Notes: generated by a model not told the origin, from the letters alone. Counted from the first letter of the stretch, positions 46,325 through 55,906 are shown. The stretch: 64,000 nt of DNA from Candidatus Nanopelagicales bacterium (GCA_018402075.1 JAGYJP010000002.1:372001-436000), one strand, 5' to 3'. Numbers and translations are program-made.

Positions 46325-48970
46325 ATGGCGTCCCGTACGTCCACGAAGTCTCGTGGATCTTCCCCCGGAACAGCCCGCTCCGGCACGTCCGGTGTGGGTG
46401 TAAAAAAGCGCAGTGGCCGAAAGTCTGCAGCAGCCAAGCCCAAAGCCCAGCGCTCCAAAACCCAGCGTTCCAAAGCCCAGCGTTCCAAAGGCGCCCGCGG
46501 CCCGGCCCGTCCAGGACCCATTCCTCGTGCCATCACTTCAGTTGCCCGTGCAATTTTCCGGTTGTGGGTGGGTATCGCCCATATGGTTGGAGCCATCACC
46601 AGGAGCCTGGGTTCAGGTGCGAAAGACTTCGATCCTTCATTACGTCGTGACGGCTGGGGACTGACTCTCATTGCGGCCGCGGTCATTGTCATAGCGGCAA
46701 CTTGGTTTGGAGTTGACGGCTGGTTCGTTTCATGGACGGGCATGATTTCGACATCGCTGTTAGGCGCTCTCGCGTGGTTCATCCCCGTCTTACTATTGGC
46801 CCTTGCGTGGAGATTCTTACGGCATCCCGATCAAAACGCTACGACTGGGCGGCTTGTCATCGGGGTTTTTACTGTTCTTGTCGGGGTCGTTGGAATGTGG
46901 CACCTCATTCAAGGTGCCGTCAGTCCCAGCGATGGTGCCGAGGCCATGAATAGCGCAGGCGGCGTCATTGGTTGGGTTGTAACCTCGCCCGTCGTCGCAG
47001 CACTAGGTTCAATTGTCAGCGCCATTGTGTTGCTGCTACTGACTTTCTTCGGCACCCTGGTGCTCACAGGTACCACCATTGCAAGGGTGAGAGAAGTAGT
47101 GGCGATTGGCTTTACTCGAATTCGTGGTGTTCGAACACAATCAGAAACTGAGATTGAATCGTCGTACACGGAAGGTGGAGCAGCTCCCACTGATATAGCT
47201 GGCCGTGACACCCTGGATAAGACCGACCCAGGTGATGACTCGGGTTTTGACGATCCCAATGGTGTCCTGCGCGCTGATATCCCGCTCGTAGGAGATCAGC
47301 CGTTCATTTCACCTCTCCCCGAGGCTGCAGAAGAATCCCAGCTCAGGCCAGCTGCGGCATTGCTTAGTGGGGTTACTCCACGACAATCTGCGACCGCATT
47401 CCAGGGGCGCTCCAGCAAGAGCGACACCATCATCATCACACAGGATGACATGGCTGTCGAGAAATCGAGCGGAGGGACAACGAGTACTCAACTGGTTCTG
47501 GCGCCGCGAACTCCATATCGACTACCCAAGGGTGAGATCCTGAAGGCCGGAGCGGCACATAAGGTTGCAACAAAAGCCAATGACCAGGTTGTCACGGCCC
47601 TGACCGAAGTACTTGATCAATTCGGGATTGACGCAACGGTCTCAGGTTTCATGAGAGGTCCGACCGTAACTCGCTATGAAATTGAACTAGGACCAAGCGT
47701 CAAGGTCGAACGGGTGACGGCCCTAAGCAAAAATATTGCCTATGCAGTAGCCAGTGCCGACGTCCGGATATTGAGCCCCATCCCTGGGAAGAAAGCTATC
47801 GGGATCGAGATTCCTAATACCGATCGCGAATTGGTTGCTCTTGGAGATGTTCTCAAGAGCAAAGTCGCTGCAAATGATCAACATCCTATGGTTGTGGCAT
47901 TGGGCAAAGATGTTGAAGGTTCATTTGTTGTGGCAAACTTGTCCAAGATGCCACATATATTGGTGGCAGGCGCCACAGGTGCGGGTAAAAGCAGTTGCAT
48001 CAACAGTTTGATCACTTCCATTCTTATGCGCGCCACCCCTGACGAAGTCCGCATGATTTTGGTGGATCCCAAGCGCGTTGAGCTCACCATTTATGAGGGC
48101 GTGCCGCACCTCATCACCCCAATCATCACTAACCCAAAGAAGGCCGCAGATGCACTCCAATGGGTTGTGAAAGAAATGGATCGTCGATACGACGATTTAT
48201 CAAGCTTTGGCTACCGACATATAGATGATTTCAACAAGGCGGTGCGCACGGGAAGAATAAAGCCCCTTCCTGGTTCGGAAAGGAAACTCACCACGTATCC
48301 CTATTTGTTGATCGTTGTCGATGAACTAGCGGATCTCATGATGGTTGCACCCCGCGATGTAGAGGACTCTGTGGTTCGAATTACTCAACTAGCTCGAGCA
48401 GCGGGTATCCATTTAGTGTTGGCCACGCAGCGTCCAAGTGTGGATGTAGTGACTGGACTGATCAAGGCGAATGTACCTAGTCGACTGGCATTCGCCACGT
48501 CAAGCCTTGCTGATAGCCGCGTGATTCTTGATCAGCCTGGAGCTGAGAAGTTGGTTGGTCAGGGCGATGGTCTTTTCTTGCCCATGGGGGCAAATAAGTC
48601 ACTTCGAATTCAGGGTGCGTTCATTTCTGAGCACGAAATTCGCGAGGTCGTACAGCATTGCCGTGACCAATGGGAGCCTGAATATATGGAAGAAGTGGTG
48701 GCTCCGATAACTTCATCAAAAGAAATCGATGCCGACATTGGCGATGACCTTGATGTTTTGCTTCAGGCTGTTGAACTGGTGGTCTCTACCCAATTCGGGT
48801 CAACCTCAATGCTTCAGCGAAAGTTGCGAGTCGGATTCGCCAAGGCTGGCCGCCTCATGGATCTCATGGAATCGCGCGGGGTGGTGGGGCCGAGTGAAGG
48901 CTCCAAGGCTCGTGATGTTCTGGTGTCAGTTGACGAACTGCCAAATGTTTTGGCGTCAATTCGTGGTTGA
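46325..48970 (+). CDS. ftsK: DNA translocase FtsK
   Basis: The 881-residue protein has a serine/lysine/arginine-rich N-terminus (residues 1-70), about four membrane helices (residues 75-245), an acidic linker, and a RecA-type motor. Walker A is VAGATGAGKSSCINS near residue 549 and Walker B LLIVVDELADLMMV. The C-terminal winged-helix gamma domain (STSMLQRKLRVGFAKAGRLM) reads KOPS-like sites. It pumps chromosome ends through the septum. Three 15-bp repeats expand the basic N-terminus. Confidence 0.96.
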   Translation: MASRTSTKSRGSSPGTARSGTSGVGVKKRSGRKSAAAKPKAQRSKTQRSKAQRSKGARGPARPGPIPRAITSVARAIFRLWVGIAHMVGAITRSLGSGAKDFDPSLRRDGWGLTLIAAAVIVIAATWFGVDGWFVSWTGMISTSLLGALAWFIPVLLLALAWRFLRHPDQNATTGRLVIGVFTVLVGVVGMWHLIQGAVSPSDGAEAMNSAGGVIGWVVTSPVVAALGSIVSAIVLLLLTFFGTLVLTGTTIARVREVVAIGFTRIRGVRTQSETEIESSYTEGGAAPTDIAGRDTLDKTDPGDDSGFDDPNGVLRADIPLVGDQPFISPLPEAAEESQLRPAAALLSGVTPRQSATAFQGRSSKSDTIIITQDDMAVEKSSGGTTSTQLVLAPRTPYRLPKGEILKAGAAHKVATKANDQVVTALTEVLDQFGIDATVSGFMRGPTVTRYEIELGPSVKVERVTALSKNIAYAVASADVRILSPIPGKKAIGIEIPNTDRELVALGDVLKSKVAANDQHPMVVALGKDVEGSFVVANLSKMPHILVAGATGAGKSSCINSLITSILMRATPDEVRMILVDPKRVELTIYEGVPHLITPIITNPKKAADALQWVVKEMDRRYDDLSSFGYRHIDDFNKAVRTGRIKPLPGSERKLTTYPYLLIVVDELADLMMVAPRDVEDSVVRITQLARAAGIHLVLATQRPSVDVVTGLIKANVPSRLAFATSSLADSRVILDQPGAEKLVGQGDGLFLPMGANKSLRIQGAFISEHEIREVVQHCRDQWEPEYMEEVVAPITSSKEIDADIGDDLDVLLQAVELVVSTQFGSTSMLQRKLRVGFAKAGRLMDLMESRGVVGPSEGSKARDVLVSVDELPNVLASIRG
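46446..46490 (+). repeat. 15-bp tandem repeat in the ftsK N-terminus
   Basis: CCCAGCGCTCCAAAA, CCCAGCGTTCCAAAG and an identical third unit encode (A/T)QRSK repeated three times in the basic cytosolic tail. Confidence 0.9.
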
Positions 48971-49016
48971 ACCCTCTCGGGGGTCAAAAGGCGGGACAGG
49001 CATAGCAATGCGGGTC

Positions 49017-49022
49017 TATAGT
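49017..49022 (+). promoter_or_regulatory. -10 box of leaderless HTH-protein transcript
   Basis: TATAGT (five of six to TATAAT) ends six bases before GTG 49029 and overlaps codons following the alternative ATG 49008, so GTG is favoured. Confidence 0.6.
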
Positions 49023-49028
49023 GCGTGT

Positions 49029-49280
49029 GTGCTCAATGCTGAAAGCACCGTTGGAAGTGACCTTCGTCGCTCCAGAGAACTTGCCGGACTTTCCCTGGCA
49101 GATATTTCCGAGTACACAAGAATTCGCGTCCGAATCATTGAAGCGATCGAGGCGGACAATTACTCATTGTGCGGTGGTGTCACATATGCGCGAGGTCATA
49201 TTCGTCAGATAGCGAAGGCGGTAGGTCTAGATCCCGAGATCCTCCTCATCCGCGTTAATTGGGACGATCTGGATGGTTAA
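49029..49280 (+). CDS. Short RodZ-type helix-turn-helix protein
   Basis: The 83-residue product (90 if ATG 49008 is used) contains only the HTH of RodZ/DUF4115-type proteins: LRRSRELAGLSLADISEYTR, IEAIEADNYSLCGGVTYARG and HIRQIAKAVGLDPEILL. Actinobacterial proteins at this position between ftsK and rimO usually continue into a membrane helix and an extracytoplasmic domain; here the frame stops right after the HTH and no continuation is seen in other frames before rimO. It may be a naturally shortened cytosolic form. Confidence 0.8.
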   Translation: MLNAESTVGSDLRRSRELAGLSLADISEYTRIRVRIIEAIEADNYSLCGGVTYARGHIRQIAKAVGLDPEILLIRVNWDDLDG

Positions 49281-49301
49281 GTCGCTCTAGGGGCTGGTGC
49301 G

Positions 49302-49307
49302 TAGGCT
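49302..49307 (+). promoter_or_regulatory. -10 box of leaderless rimO transcript
   Basis: TAGGCT ends six bases before GTG 49314 and immediately abuts the alternative GTG 49308, supporting 49314. Confidence 0.55.
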
Positions 49308-49313
49308 GTGCTG

Positions 49314-50762
49314 GTGACCTCTGTTCAAGATCCGCGTACCGTTGCTGTTATCACCATGGGTTGTGCCCGCAATGAAGTTGATTCGGAGGAATTGGCAGGC
49401 CGGCTTATTGCCGATGGTTGGACTGTTGTGGAAGATCCAGCCTTGGCTCAAGCAGTCATGGTGAATACTTGTGGGTTCGTTGATATCGCTAAAAAGGATT
49501 CCATCGATGCAATTTTGGCGGCATCTGAACTCAAGTCTTCTGCCCGCGGAGTAGTAAATCAGGCTGTTGTAGCCGTTGGTTGCCTTGCTCAACGCTATGG
49601 AACCGAACTTGCGGAAACTCTCCCAGAGGCGGATGCTGTCCTTGGATTTGATGACTACCCGGAAATTTCTGCTCGATTAGATTCGATTCTCGCAGGTGAA
49701 GTTCACAAATCACACACACCATCTGATCGAAGGAAACTACTTCCTATATCCCCGGTGGAGCGGTCAGCGAATGCCCAGACGCAGCATACGTCGATTCCAG
49801 GTCACAGCAATACACCTCTGTCATGGGAACCACCGGTATTGCGTCGACGCCTGGAATCCTCTCCCGTTGCACCGGTAAAACTCGCTTCAGGTTGCGATCG
49901 CCGATGCACATTCTGTGCAATTCCATACTTTCGAGGCTCATTCATATCGAGGCCGCCAGCAGATATTGTGTCGGAGATTGCGTGGCTAGCGTCTGACAAT
50001 GTTCGCGAAGTAGTTCTTGTCAGCGAAAATTCAACTTCCTACGGTAAAGACCTTGGAGATTTAAGGCTCTTGGAATCACTTTTGCCTGCAATAGGAGAAG
50101 GCACCACAATTTCGAGGGTGCGTGTTGCATACCTGCAGCCGGCCGAAGTTCGCCCAGATCTAATTCGCGTGATGGCTTCTACCCCCGTTGTTGCGCCTTA
50201 CTTCGATCTCTCATTTCAACATGCGTCGCCCTCCTTATTGCGACGAATGAAAAGGTTCGGAGGCGAGGAGCAGTTCCTGGATTTGATTGCCTCTATTCGA
50301 GAGCTCTCTCCGCTGGCAGGGATTCGTAGCAATGTGATTGTTGGTTTTCCCGGTGAGTCGCAGGAAGACTTTGACGTACTGATTAGTTTTCTCGAGCGCG
50401 CGAGACTCGATGCTGTAGGGGTATTTGGATACTCGGATGAAGAGGGTACTGAGGCTTTCGGATTTGAGCCCAAAGTTCCGGATAACGTCATAGCCGAACG
50501 AGTTCAAATAATCCAAAATCTGGTAGATGAACTTATGTCGCAGCGTGCCGAGGATCGAATTGGCGAACTAGTTGAGGTCGTTATTGAATCCATTGATTCT
50601 CATACGGAAGAGGGGATCGGGCACGCAGGTCATCAGGGCCCTGACGATGCAGAAACACGACTGGCATCTGCTGAAGAACCATTTGTAGTGGGCTCAATTG
50701 TTCGGGGGCGAGTGATAGATACAGAAGGTGTAGATCTCATAGCGGAGGTTGTTACCGCGTGA
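49314..50762 (+). CDS. rimO: Ribosomal protein S12 methylthiotransferase
   Basis: GTG 49314 gives 482 residues. The N-terminal cluster cysteines are in [24 protein letters not shown] and [10 protein letters not shown]; the radical-SAM motif is [19 protein letters not shown]-terminal TRAM domain follows (about residues 410-482) and includes an insertion rich in acidic residues and glycine ([18 protein letters not shown]). It adds methylthio to Asp of S12. A linker of about 45 residues before the radical-SAM motif is longer than in E. coli. Confidence 0.94.
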   Translation: MTSVQDPRTVAVITMGCARNEVDSEELAGRLIADGWTVVEDPALAQAVMVNTCGFVDIAKKDSIDAILAASELKSSARGVVNQAVVAVGCLAQRYGTELAETLPEADAVLGFDDYPEISARLDSILAGEVHKSHTPSDRRKLLPISPVERSANAQTQHTSIPGHSNTPLSWEPPVLRRRLESSPVAPVKLASGCDRRCTFCAIPYFRGSFISRPPADIVSEIAWLASDNVREVVLVSENSTSYGKDLGDLRLLESLLPAIGEGTTISRVRVAYLQPAEVRPDLIRVMASTPVVAPYFDLSFQHASPSLLRRMKRFGGEEQFLDLIASIRELSPLAGIRSNVIVGFPGESQEDFDVLISFLERARLDAVGVFGYSDEEGTEAFGFEPKVPDNVIAERVQIIQNLVDELMSQRAEDRIGELVEVVIESIDSHTEEGIGHAGHQGPDDAETRLASAEEPFVVGSIVRGRVIDTEGVDLIAEVVTA

Positions 50763-51370
50763 ATCGAGTACCCGACCACGCGGCAGATCCAATTAACTCA
50801 ACTTCTGTATGGAATCCGGCAAATGGTCTAACGGTCATCCGCCTTTTAGCGGTACCCGTACTTGCATGGTTGCTTGTTCAGGATTCTGAGACAAGTCGAA
50901 ACTATGCTGCTGTTGTATTTTTAGCAGCTTCTATTACAGATTTCCTTGATGGCGCAATTGCCAGAAAATACGGTTGGATTACAAATTTCGGCAAAGTCGC
51001 TGATCCCATCGCCGATAAGTTGCTGACAGGTGTTGCTCTGATTGGTTTGTCCGTGCTAGAGCTTCTGCCTTGGTGGATAACGATTGTCATCATTGTGCGT
51101 GAGATTGTTGTCACGATTTTACGATTTTGGGTAATTGAACATGGCGTAATTTCAGCTTCTCGGGGCGGAAAAGCCAAGACAGTGGCTCAAACAATTGCCA
51201 TCACCATGTATCTCGTGGAATTTCCCAATGGTTCGGAAATTACCGATCTGTGGATCGTTGCTCAAAATGTGGCCATGACCATCGCTCTGATTTTGACTCT
51301 GGCAACGGCAATACAATATGTCCAGCAAGCCAGGGAACTGCGTCAACGAATGCATGAAGACTCGCAGTGA
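50759..51370 (+). CDS. pgsA: CDP-diacylglycerol-glycerol-3-phosphate 3-phosphatidyltransferase
   Basis: A 203-residue membrane enzyme with the CDP-alcohol phosphotransferase motif: [20 protein letters not shown] followed by ADPIADK. It makes phosphatidylglycerol phosphate at the membrane. GTG start overlaps the rimO stop by four bases, and the next gene overlaps its stop by four, so rimO-pgsA-cinA are coupled. Confidence 0.94.
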   Translation: MNRVPDHAADPINSTSVWNPANGLTVIRLLAVPVLAWLLVQDSETSRNYAAVVFLAASITDFLDGAIARKYGWITNFGKVADPIADKLLTGVALIGLSVLELLPWWITIVIIVREIVVTILRFWVIEHGVISASRGGKAKTVAQTIAITMYLVEFPNGSEITDLWIVAQNVAMTIALILTLATAIQYVQQARELRQRMHEDSQ

Positions 51371-51855
51371 CAGTCCGAGCCACACCTGGGAAATCAGCGA
51401 GGACGCTGGTTGACCTACTGTTGTCTGCAGGCCTGACGCTGGCTATCGCGGAATCGTTAACCGGCGGATTAGTCACCGCTGAATTAACATCTGTGCCAGG
51501 TGCTTCGAAGGTGATTCGGGGTGGCGTCATCGCATATCACTCGGACTTAAAAAGTGAGTTGTTACTCGTCTCTGCTCAAGATATAACTCGCGGAGTGGTT
51601 TCTGAAGAAGTTGTTATTCAGATGGCACGTGGAGTGAGGCAACTGTGTGGCGCCGACATCGGTCTGGCCTGCTCGGGCGTGGCGGGACCCGGCGATCATG
51701 ATGGGGTTGCGCAGGGAACCGTATGGATAGCAGGCACGTCTGAGAGTTATCAAGGCGCTAAATTGCTTCATATTGAAGGCGACAGAGATCACGTCCGTAA
51801 AATGACGGCAGACATGCTTATCAGGTTTGGCTGCAATATGCTCTGTGTCGAGTAG
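51367..51855 (+). CDS. cinA: CinA-type nicotinamide-nucleotide amidohydrolase
   Basis: This 162-residue protein is a stand-alone CinA C-terminal (PncC) domain: LAIAESLTGGLVTAELTSVPGAS-like sequence, VIRGGVIAYHSDLK, then CSGVAGPGDHDGVAQGTVWI. It deamidates nicotinamide mononucleotide to recycle NAD. Overlapping start GTG 51367 links it to pgsA. The N-terminal CinA domain is missing, as in many actinobacteria. Confidence 0.93.
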   Translation: MTVRATPGKSARTLVDLLLSAGLTLAIAESLTGGLVTAELTSVPGASKVIRGGVIAYHSDLKSELLLVSAQDITRGVVSEEVVIQMARGVRQLCGADIGLACSGVAGPGDHDGVAQGTVWIAGTSESYQGAKLLHIEGDRDHVRKMTADMLIRFGCNMLCVE

Positions 51856-52039
51856 AAAACATGGTTGATTCTGCTCTGCCAAGGCCCTGTGGAAATATTT
51901 CGCGAATATCGGCTTCAGCGGGTATCATTAGGATGTCCAATCGATAGAGTACGGAAAGTTCCAGATTCGGGCTCAGCAGGGTGTGCGGGACAAGTTTCAC
52001 GAGACAAGATTGACGTTCTAGGAGAGGGGAGGGGCAGGC

Positions 52040-52318
52040 ATGATTGTTTTACGCAATGTAATCGGAGATGAACTTAGGCGCAGGCGCCAAGATCAGGGCC
52101 GCACCCTCCGTGATATCTCCGGAGCCGCTTCCGTGTCTTTGGGGTACCTCTCGGAAGTTGAACGTGGTCAAAAAGAGGCTTCGTCGGAGTTGATCGCGGC
52201 CATTTGCGGGGCTCTAGAAGTCTCACTCTCAGATGTTCTCGCCTCGGTGAGTAATCAAGTGGCTCAAGCTGAATCGGCTGAGCCCATTGATTTCCCTTTG
52301 CCTGCACGATCTCTCTAG
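52040..52318 (+). CDS. clgR: ClgR/XRE-family transcriptional regulator
   Basis: The 92-residue protein is an HTH regulator with [20 protein letters not shown] and [20 protein letters not shown], followed by [13 protein letters not shown], typical of ClgR, which controls Clp protease and other stress genes in actinobacteria. It ends in ARSL, short of the family's longer tail. A purine-rich AGGAGAGGGGAGGGG lies upstream. The 184-base gap before it holds a perfect TTCGCGAA (51899-51906) that might be part of a control site. Confidence 0.85.
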   Translation: MIVLRNVIGDELRRRRQDQGRTLRDISGAASVSLGYLSEVERGQKEASSELIAAICGALEVSLSDVLASVSNQVAQAESAEPIDFPLPARSL

Positions 52319-52335
52319 TTGCAAGTTCATAGACG

Positions 52336-52527
52336 GTGCGTTTAAGCGACTTTTGGGAGCGACTTACCCTCGTGATTGGTCCCACATATACAAGTTCGTG
52401 GGGTAGAGACATGGTTCTGCCGGATATTGGGTTGACCGTTGAACAAGCCATTGAATCGGGTGTAGAGACAGCAGTGATTTGGCGAGCCGTGTGCGATTGT
52501 CTTGAGGTGCCGAGTGACCTTCGGTAA
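52336..52527 (+). CDS. DUF3046 family protein
   Basis: A 63-residue protein with the whole DUF3046 pattern: MRLSDFWERL, YTSSWGRDMVLPDIGLTVEQ, AIESGVETAVIWRAVCDCLE. The family usually lies directly before recA in actinobacteria; here a sulfotransferase and a transporter intervene. GTG 52336 starts it 17 bases after the regulator. Function unknown. Confidence 0.88.
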   Translation: MRLSDFWERLTLVIGPTYTSSWGRDMVLPDIGLTVEQAIESGVETAVIWRAVCDCLEVPSDLR

Positions 52528-52566
52528 TCCGTTACATGCATCTCCTAATTTTGGCCCGGAGTGCTC

Positions 52567-52572
52567 TAGAGT
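52567..52572 (+). promoter_or_regulatory. -10 box of leaderless sulfotransferase transcript
   Basis: TAGAGT ends six bases before GTG 52579. Confidence 0.6.
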
Positions 52573-52578
52573 CGTGAC

Positions 52579-53298
52579 GTGCCACCGACCAATTTGCGAT
52601 ACCTGACGTTAGTGACCTTTGGAAGGTCGGGCAGCACGATTTTGCAGTCAGTGTTAAATGAGCACCCCAATGTAACGATTCGTGGGGAGAACTACAACGC
52701 ATTAGTGGGGCTTTGGCATTACTTCGCCTCGATTCAAGACTCTGCAAACAGGCACCATTCGGGTAAACCTGATCACCCATGGTTTGGCACCGCACGTCTT
52801 AAACCCGAGTCGGTGTTAACCGAGATCCAGGAACAAGTAGTGGCGAGTGTGTTACGACCTAAGTCACAGACCCAATGGACAGGATTCAAGGAAGTCCGTT
52901 ACGAGAAATCCTACTTTCAGGATTCGACCACATTGTTGAGCTACCTTTTATTTCTCCAGGAACTTCTACCGGGTTTGGCATTTCTTTTCAATACGCGTAA
53001 CCCTGAGTCCACTGTGAAAAGTGGGTGGTGGAGATCGAATCCGGAGGCACTGCACGTACTTGAAGAGACACATATCAATCTCCTGCGTGTGGCAAGGGAG
53101 CTTGGCGGGCTACTGGGTGAAAATCGTGTTCAGGTTCTCAACCATGACGGTTGGAAAAGTAATCCCAGGCTTGTGGTACGCGCGTTGGCAAACCTGGAAT
53201 TTCCTGTTCAGGAGAACGTGGTGACGAATGTCCTCTCCACACAGTTGATGCATGGTAAGAATCCGCGCAATGTTGGACCGGAAGGTGAGCGCGCATGA
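52579..53298 (+). CDS. Sulfotransferase-like protein
   Basis: The 239-residue product has an N-terminal loop TFGRSGSTILQSVLNEHPNV that matches the 5'-phosphosulfate-binding loop of PAPS-dependent sulfotransferases, and FLFNTRNPESTVKSGWW, which resembles the 3'-phosphate site (R...S). The acceptor is unknown. It overlaps the MFS gene by four bases, so substrate sulfation and transport might be linked (inference). Its position breaks the conserved DUF3046-recA order. Confidence 0.75.
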   Translation: MPPTNLRYLTLVTFGRSGSTILQSVLNEHPNVTIRGENYNALVGLWHYFASIQDSANRHHSGKPDHPWFGTARLKPESVLTEIQEQVVASVLRPKSQTQWTGFKEVRYEKSYFQDSTTLLSYLLFLQELLPGLAFLFNTRNPESTVKSGWWRSNPEALHVLEETHINLLRVARELGGLLGENRVQVLNHDGWKSNPRLVVRALANLEFPVQENVVTNVLSTQLMHGKNPRNVGPEGERA

Positions 53299-54584
53299 CT
53301 CTGGCTACGTCAGGTGTATTACCCGACTCCAAACAAGTACAGGGGATTCAACAACACACGATCGCGACGCTCTCAGCAAGCCAAATGTTTGGTGGAATAG
53401 CGGTTGCAGGTTCAATGCCTGCTGGAGCGCTTCTTGCGGCTTCCATTGCTGATTCCGATGCATTCGCAGGATTAGCGCAGACAGCAGGTGTCCTGGGTGC
53501 GGCAGTTTTTGCACTGCCACTTGCCCGCATCGCCTTGCGGCATGGTCGACGACCGGCTTTGGCAGCTGGATACGGACTGGGTTTTCTCGGTGCACTCGTG
53601 GTGATACTTGCCGCGGTGCATCGCAATCTTTTCTTCATACTTGTTGGTTGCCTATTAGTTGGAGTTGCCAGTGCAGCGAGCTTTCAGGCACGCTATGCCG
53701 CAACTGATTTGGCTCGTCCTGATCACAGGGCGCGGTCACTGTCGTATGTTGTTTGGGCGGCGACCATTGGTGCGGTTCTTGGACCCAATCTTCTAAATTT
53801 CAGTGGGTCAATTGGGCTCTGGCTCGGATTACCGCAGCTATCGGGACCATATGTCATGTCTGCATGTGCACTTGGCTTGGCCGTAGTAATTCTTCTTGTG
53901 TTCCTGCGACCCGATCCATTTATATTGGCGACCGGTATTCGAGCACAACGCGAGGGTGAGAAATTTCAACAGAGCAGAGCAAGACTCCGCGATGGCATTG
54001 AGCACCTCAGGTCACGACCGCGAGCCGTGCTGGGTATCGGCGCTATCGCAATCGGACATCTAGTCATGGTGATGGTCATGGTCATGACCCCGGTACACAT
54101 GGCACACGTCGACGTCACACTGCAGTTCATCGGACTCGTTATCAGCGTACACGTGGCCGGAATGTATGCATTCTCTCCGATTGTCGGTATGGCTGTTGAC
54201 AGATTTGGCAGGATTCAAGTGATCGTGACAGGAATTGCCATTTTGTCAGCAAGTTGCGTGATTTCGGGCTTGGCACCTGCAAACAACATTGTTTTCCTCG
54301 GAATCGGACTGTTTTTGCTGGGGCTGGGTTGGTCCTGCACTCTGATCGCTGGATCAACATTGGTCACAGATTCCGTCGAACCAGCAGAGCGACCATCGGT
54401 TCAAGGTCTCTCCGACCTCATCATGAATATGGCTGGAGCCTTGGGTGGTATAGCGGCCGGCCTCATCATGATGTGGGGCAATTATGCCTGGCTATGCGCC
54501 CTGTCTTTGCTCCCATTAGTGGCCTTGGCAATCTGGGTTGCCCGCCCGGCGTGTCGAATCGAATCGAACGCACGTTCGATATAG
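53295..54584 (+). CDS. MFS transporter
   Basis: The 429-residue protein has about 12 membrane helices in two halves. The first-half loop motif is RIALRHGRRPALAAGYGLGF and the second-half one FSPIVGMAVDRFGRIQVIVT. It likely exports small molecules or drugs; the substrate is not visible. The start overlaps the sulfotransferase stop. Its last codons (S-N-A-R-S) are formed by the recA SOS box, so the C-terminus is shaped by a regulatory site. Confidence 0.88.
   Translation: MTLATSGVLPDSKQVQGIQQHTIATLSASQMFGGIAVAGSMPAGALLAASIADSDAFAGLAQTAGVLGAAVFALPLARIALRHGRRPALAAGYGLGFLGALVVILAAVHRNLFFILVGCLLVGVASAASFQARYAATDLARPDHRARSLSYVVWAATIGAVLGPNLLNFSGSIGLWLGLPQLSGPYVMSACALGLAVVILLVFLRPDPFILATGIRAQREGEKFQQSRARLRDGIEHLRSRPRAVLGIGAIAIGHLVMVMVMVMTPVHMAHVDVTLQFIGLVISVHVAGMYAFSPIVGMAVDRFGRIQVIVTGIAILSASCVISGLAPANNIVFLGIGLFLLGLGWSCTLIAGSTLVTDSVEPAERPSVQGLSDLIMNMAGALGGIAAGLIMMWGNYAWLCALSLLPLVALAIWVARPACRIESNARSI
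54564..54579. promoter_or_regulatory. LexA (SOS) box for recA
   Basis: TCGAACGCACGTTCGA is a perfect TCGAAC-N4-GTTCGA palindrome, the consensus of LexA boxes in mycobacteria and other actinobacteria. It lies 218 bases before recA, inside the end of the MFS gene, and ATATAG just after it could serve as -10. Confidence 0.85.
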
Positions 54585-54629
54585 GTTTATGTGTGCTGGG
54601 TCGAGTTGTACACATCTGGTGTGCCTCTG

Positions 54630-54648
54630 CCGCCTCATCCACAGGCGG
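54630..54648 (+). other. Hairpin in the recA leader
   Basis: CCGCCT and AGGCGG pair around a 7-base loop in the roughly 200-base interval between the SOS box and recA. The rest of this interval contains no reading frame I can support. Confidence 0.4.
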
Positions 54649-54796
54649 TCGGGTAACAACCCAAATGTCAGTCACCACGCCTAGTGTCTGATCAGCGTGA
54701 GCAACCTGTTCGCGTCAGGCGCGGTTACACAATTTGCGGGTTTGTTCCCATAGGCCCTCGAGAGACCACAACGGCAAGAATTGAAGGAGTAGTCAC

Positions 54797-55861
54797 ATGG
54801 CAAATGCAGCGAAGGATAGGGAAAAAGCACTAGATAGTGCATTGGCCCAGATTGAACGGCAATTCGGCAAGGGCTCGGTAATGCGACTCGGTGAAGAAGG
54901 TCGTGCTCCAATGGAGGTCATTCCGACTGGCTCAATTGCCTTGGATATTGCCTTGGGAATTGGCGGATTGCCTCGAGGCAGAATCGTGGAGATTTATGGT
55001 CCGGAATCGTCGGGTAAAACAACGGTTGCCCTTCATGCCATTGCTAGCGTTCAGGCAGCGGGTGGCCTGGCTGCCTTTATTGATGCTGAACATGCTCTGG
55101 ATCCTGATTATGCCTCCGCCCTTGGTGTTGATCTTGACAACCTATATGTTTCTCAGCCTGACACAGGTGAACAAGCCCTTGAAATTTGTGACACTCTTGT
55201 TCGCTCAGGCGCCATTGATCTTGTCGTTATCGACTCGGTAGCAGCGCTGACCCCGCGCGCAGAGATCGAAGGTGACATGGGGGATTCCCACGTCGGACTT
55301 CAGGCTCGCCTTATGAGTCAGGCCCTTCGCAAAATGGCGGGTGCATTGAGTAACACCAACACGACAGCGATTTTCATCAATCAGCTCAGAGAAAAGATTG
55401 GTGTCATGTTTGGCAGCCCGGAAACCACGACCGGAGGAAAGGCACTCAAGTTTTATTCTTCAGTCCGCCTTGATGTTCGTCGAATTGAGACACTTAAGGG
55501 TGGCACCGAAGCTGTTGGTAACCGTACACGTATTAAGGTCGTGAAAAACAAGGTAGCCCCACCATTTAAGCAGGCTGAGTTCGACATTCTTTATGGTGAA
55601 GGTATTTCGCGCGAGGGTTCGCTTATCGATATCGGCGTAGATCAAGGAATCGTGCGCAAGTCTGGTGCCTGGTATACCTATGAGGGTGATCAACTGGGAC
55701 AGGGCAAAGAAAATGCCCGCACTTTCCTCAAAGATAACGCGGACCTGGCTAATGAAATCGAGAAGCGAATCAAGGACCAGCTGGGAATTGGCGCAAAAAT
55801 TGACGCCCCGACTGAGGTACCAGTTATTGAAGTTGTTCTTGATGAAGATGAAGACGAATAG
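54797..55861 (+). CDS. recA: Recombinase RecA
   Basis: This 354-residue protein is complete and has no intein. Walker A is GPESSGKT (residues 68-75), Walker [11 protein letters not shown], then loop L1 [20 protein letters not shown] and the L2 region [20 protein letters not shown]. It catalyses strand exchange and drives LexA self-cleavage. AAGGAG lies eight bases before ATG. A perfect SOS box is upstream. Confidence 0.98.
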   Translation: MANAAKDREKALDSALAQIERQFGKGSVMRLGEEGRAPMEVIPTGSIALDIALGIGGLPRGRIVEIYGPESSGKTTVALHAIASVQAAGGLAAFIDAEHALDPDYASALGVDLDNLYVSQPDTGEQALEICDTLVRSGAIDLVVIDSVAALTPRAEIEGDMGDSHVGLQARLMSQALRKMAGALSNTNTTAIFINQLREKIGVMFGSPETTTGGKALKFYSSVRLDVRRIETLKGGTEAVGNRTRIKVVKNKVAPPFKQAEFDILYGEGISREGSLIDIGVDQGIVRKSGAWYTYEGDQLGQGKENARTFLKDNADLANEIEKRIKDQLGIGAKIDAPTEVPVIEVVLDEDEDE

Positions 55862-55906
55862 TATTTCCGCGGATTATTCCGCCAGCTTTACTTCGCCGTC
55901 GTCGAG

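Noticed and set aside
46099..46782. Minus-strand reading frame of 227 codons opposite the RNase J-ftsK junction
   Set aside because: Its repetitive sequence mirrors the ftsK N-terminal 15-bp repeat.
51865..52071. Possible 68-codon gene between cinA and the ClgR-like gene
   Set aside because: No ribosome binding site or leaderless -10 box, overlaps the next gene's start, and the translation has no recognisable pattern.
54797..55861. RecA intein
   Set aside because: Some actinobacterial RecA genes hold inteins, but this one is a normal 354 codons with unbroken Walker motifs.
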